Source of the DNA: Candidatus Heimdallarchaeota archaeon
Lineage (GTDB): Archaea > Asgardarchaeota > Heimdallarchaeia > JABLTI01
Direction: 5' to 3'
DNA: 64,000 bases
Assembly (NCBI GenBank): GCA_018238155.1
Contig: JABCTZ010000037.1
Location: 62,001-126,000 of the forward strand
Both the position numbers and the translations under genes were made by a program. Below the pieces are notes generated by a model, which was not told the DNA's origin, searched no databases, and worked only from the letters and a program-made list of their open reading frames with translations. Shown piece by piece: positions 62,748 to 64,000 of the stretch (position 1 is the first letter of the stretch; each line of letters starts with the position of its first letter).

Positions 62748-63731
62748 TCAAACACTTAGAACAATTTTTGGTGCACTTGCTACTTTAAAGTGATAAAATG
62801 ACCATTTTTTAGAAGCAAGTACAGAGGTTACTTTATTGGCATATTTTTTTAGTGTTACAATTGTTATCAAATTTCCACCACCAATGAGAAAATATGCTGG
62901 GATACCATCCTTCCTCATTTGATGAATATCATTACAAAGTTCCAACATCTCTGGTTTTCTTACAACCAACCCAATTTCCTCTAACAATTCATGTGCATTT
63001 CTAATGTTTTCTTCAGCTGACTCTAAAACAGTAAGAAAATCTTTGGTATCCAAAGCAGTCTTTATACGTTTAACCCAATTTGGAATGTTCAAGACACGCT
63101 TCTCAAAATTCTGGCTTGTAATTATTCCTGCATGTATTTCATCAGCAGTTATACGTGTATCAAAATTAAATGGAACTGAAAATAACTTGATTTCTTCCAA
63201 TTCAGAATGAGAAGCTAGTTGTAAGACAGTTGGAGGTGAAGTATTAGCAAGTGTTAGAGTTAAACCTCCGAACAAACTTCGACCCGCACTTTCTGATCCG
63301 CGCATAGAGTACTTCAATAATTGCTCTTTACTATATTTTAAGTCTAAAATATCATTTAGAGCAGTAAAAAGAGCAGCTAAGCCTGAATCTGAACTTCCGC
63401 TAAAAATATTATAATTGGTTGAATTGACTAAAAGATTTGCAGTAATATCACTATTCTGCATAAAGGATTTAATTGCTAACACAATTTGTTCTCCCCGCAA
63501 TCCAGTTAGTTCTTTTCCCCCAAGCATAAATTTAACATAAGGTGTTTCCCTTTTCGAGGGAAGTTGATTATCAGGGATAATTTCAATGGAGGTTTCAGTG
63601 CGAGTTATTCCATCATGACTTGTCACCGCAAGACCCATTGTATCATAGATTGGTGTTCTATCAGAATTGATTCCACCGAGAAAAATGATTGGTATGGTGG
63701 GATAAGCTACAGCAATAGATTTTTTCTTCAT
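62748..63731 (-). CDS. GHMP kinase-fold mevalonate-pathway enzyme (mevalonate diphosphate/phosphate decarboxylase or mevalonate 3-kinase-like)
   Basis: 327 residues. Motifs are AVAYPTIPIIFLGG, NIFSGSSDSGLAALFTALND (phosphate loop) and MRGSESAGRSLFGGLTL, which mark the decarboxylase branch of the GHMP family. In diphosphomevalonate decarboxylases the catalytic aspartate lies in a FDAGPN-type motif; the matching place here reads AYFLIGGGNLITI and has no aspartate. A kinase-only activity such as mevalonate 3-kinase is therefore possible. AAGGTG seven bases upstream sets the ATG at 63731. Follows the partial gene at 63764. Confidence 0.78.
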   Translation of the reverse strand: MKKKSIAVAYPTIPIIFLGGINSDRTPIYDTMGLAVTSHDGITRTETSIEIIPDNQLPSKRETPYVKFMLGGKELTGLRGEQIVLAIKSFMQNSDITANLLVNSTNYNIFSGSSDSGLAALFTALNDILDLKYSKEQLLKYSMRGSESAGRSLFGGLTLTLANTSPPTVLQLASHSELEEIKLFSVPFNFDTRITADEIHAGIITSQNFEKRVLNIPNWVKRIKTALDTKDFLTVLESAEENIRNAHELLEEIGLVVRKPEMLELCNDIHQMRKDGIPAYFLIGGGNLITIVTLKKYANKVTSVLASKKWSFYHFKVASAPKIVLSV

Positions 63732-63763
63732 TTGTTTCACCTTGCAAAGAAATAACTGAAAAT

Positions 63764-64000
63764 TCAATAACTTTTTCGCTCTAATTTCAACTTTTCAATA
63801 TAATCAATTGAATTCTTGTTTTCTTTAATATTATTTATTTTTCTTATTCTCTCGAAAAGATAAGCATAGGTTTGATCAAGCCCTTGTTGGAAATCATCAA
63901 TATCAATGATTTTTAGATTATATTTTTCCGCTACATCACATAGATAATTTTGAAGCAAAAGATATTTATCCATTTGCTCGAGTAAACGAGTACTTGAACT
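63764..64000 (-). CDS. Partial gene, C-terminal end of a kinase-like protein (2-phosphoglycerate kinase-like?)
   Basis: The frame is open beyond the right edge; about 78 residues are visible. They include SSSTRLLEQMDKYLLLQNYLC, then YNLKIIDIDDFQQGLDQTYAYLFERI and a lysine-rich end (KLKLERKS). The order of a long helix, a short strand and another helix is like the C-terminus of archaeal 2-phosphoglycerate kinase. The ATG at 63973 is internal. The stop is 32 bases before the GHMP gene, so they are probably one operon. Confidence 0.4.
   Translation of the reverse strand, partial: SSSTRLLEQMDKYLLLQNYLCDVAEKYNLKIIDIDDFQQGLDQTYAYLFERIRKINNIKENKNSIDYIEKLKLERKSY

Overview
The window looks like a piece of an Asgard archaeon genome, plausibly from the Heimdallarchaeia side; this placement is inference. 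The DNA is AT-rich and densely coded on both strands. Promoters look archaeal (TTTAAATA boxes), Shine-Dalgarno sites are clear and TTG starts are common. Archaeal markers are ribosomal protein L40e, Pus10, the short archaeal triosephosphate isomerase, the archaeal ATP-dependent DNA ligase, an intron-containing tRNA and the mevalonate-pathway GHMP enzyme. Three proteins look eukaryotic: an AAR2-like protein (2692-3540), a full-length Rpb5-type RNA polymerase subunit (52242-52829) and an IFT52/GIFT-like protein (43225-44232).

Layout. 1-6750: end of an SDR gene, L40e, a GC-rich hairpin-rich stretch that may be a structured RNA, tRNA-Val(CAC) with an intron, a protein ending in a MoaD/ubiquitin-like domain, a methyltransferase, the AAR2-like gene, an SF2 helicase and pmbA. 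6756-17393: a 9.2 kb insertion-like segment. The last codons of tldD lie directly before pmbA, while the intact tldD lies beyond a segment carrying a double ABC ATPase, a large FtsX/MacB-type permease, a second permease broken by two in-frame stops and a frameshifted gene. The tldD 3' end is repeated at both edges (60 of 68 bases match). 17557-18708: three zinc-ribbon paralogues, the middle one decayed. 18821-19325: a fluoride riboswitch and crcB. 19358-21453: tRNA-Ser, endonuclease V and an actin-like ATPase. 21545-29422: a five-gene membrane/MoxR/DUF58/DUF4350-like/DUF4129-like operon. 29982-32816: a winged-helix regulator behind three palindromes, with two proteins of unknown function. 32922-43035: nitroreductase, EndoIII-like glycosylase, MBL-fold protein, AbrB-ACT regulator, PepD, a DapA-family lyase that seems to start at ATC, alpha/beta hydrolase, FGGY kinase and methyltransferase. 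43225-64000: GIFT protein, DNA ligase, SMC/RecF-like ATPase with a zinc apex, class III aminotransferase, Rpb5, ferredoxin, ThiI-like, ThiL, Pus10, SWIM and RNase H-fold proteins, TIM, two ACT-like paralogues, the GHMP enzyme and a partial kinase-like gene.

Together these form information-processing and cofactor genes (L40e, Rpb5, ligase, Pus10, ThiI/ThiL), an envelope module (MoxR operon and ABC/FtsX island) and proteins with eukaryotic counterparts. There is no CRISPR array, transposase or recognised integrase. Names rest on motifs read by eye, with no database search.
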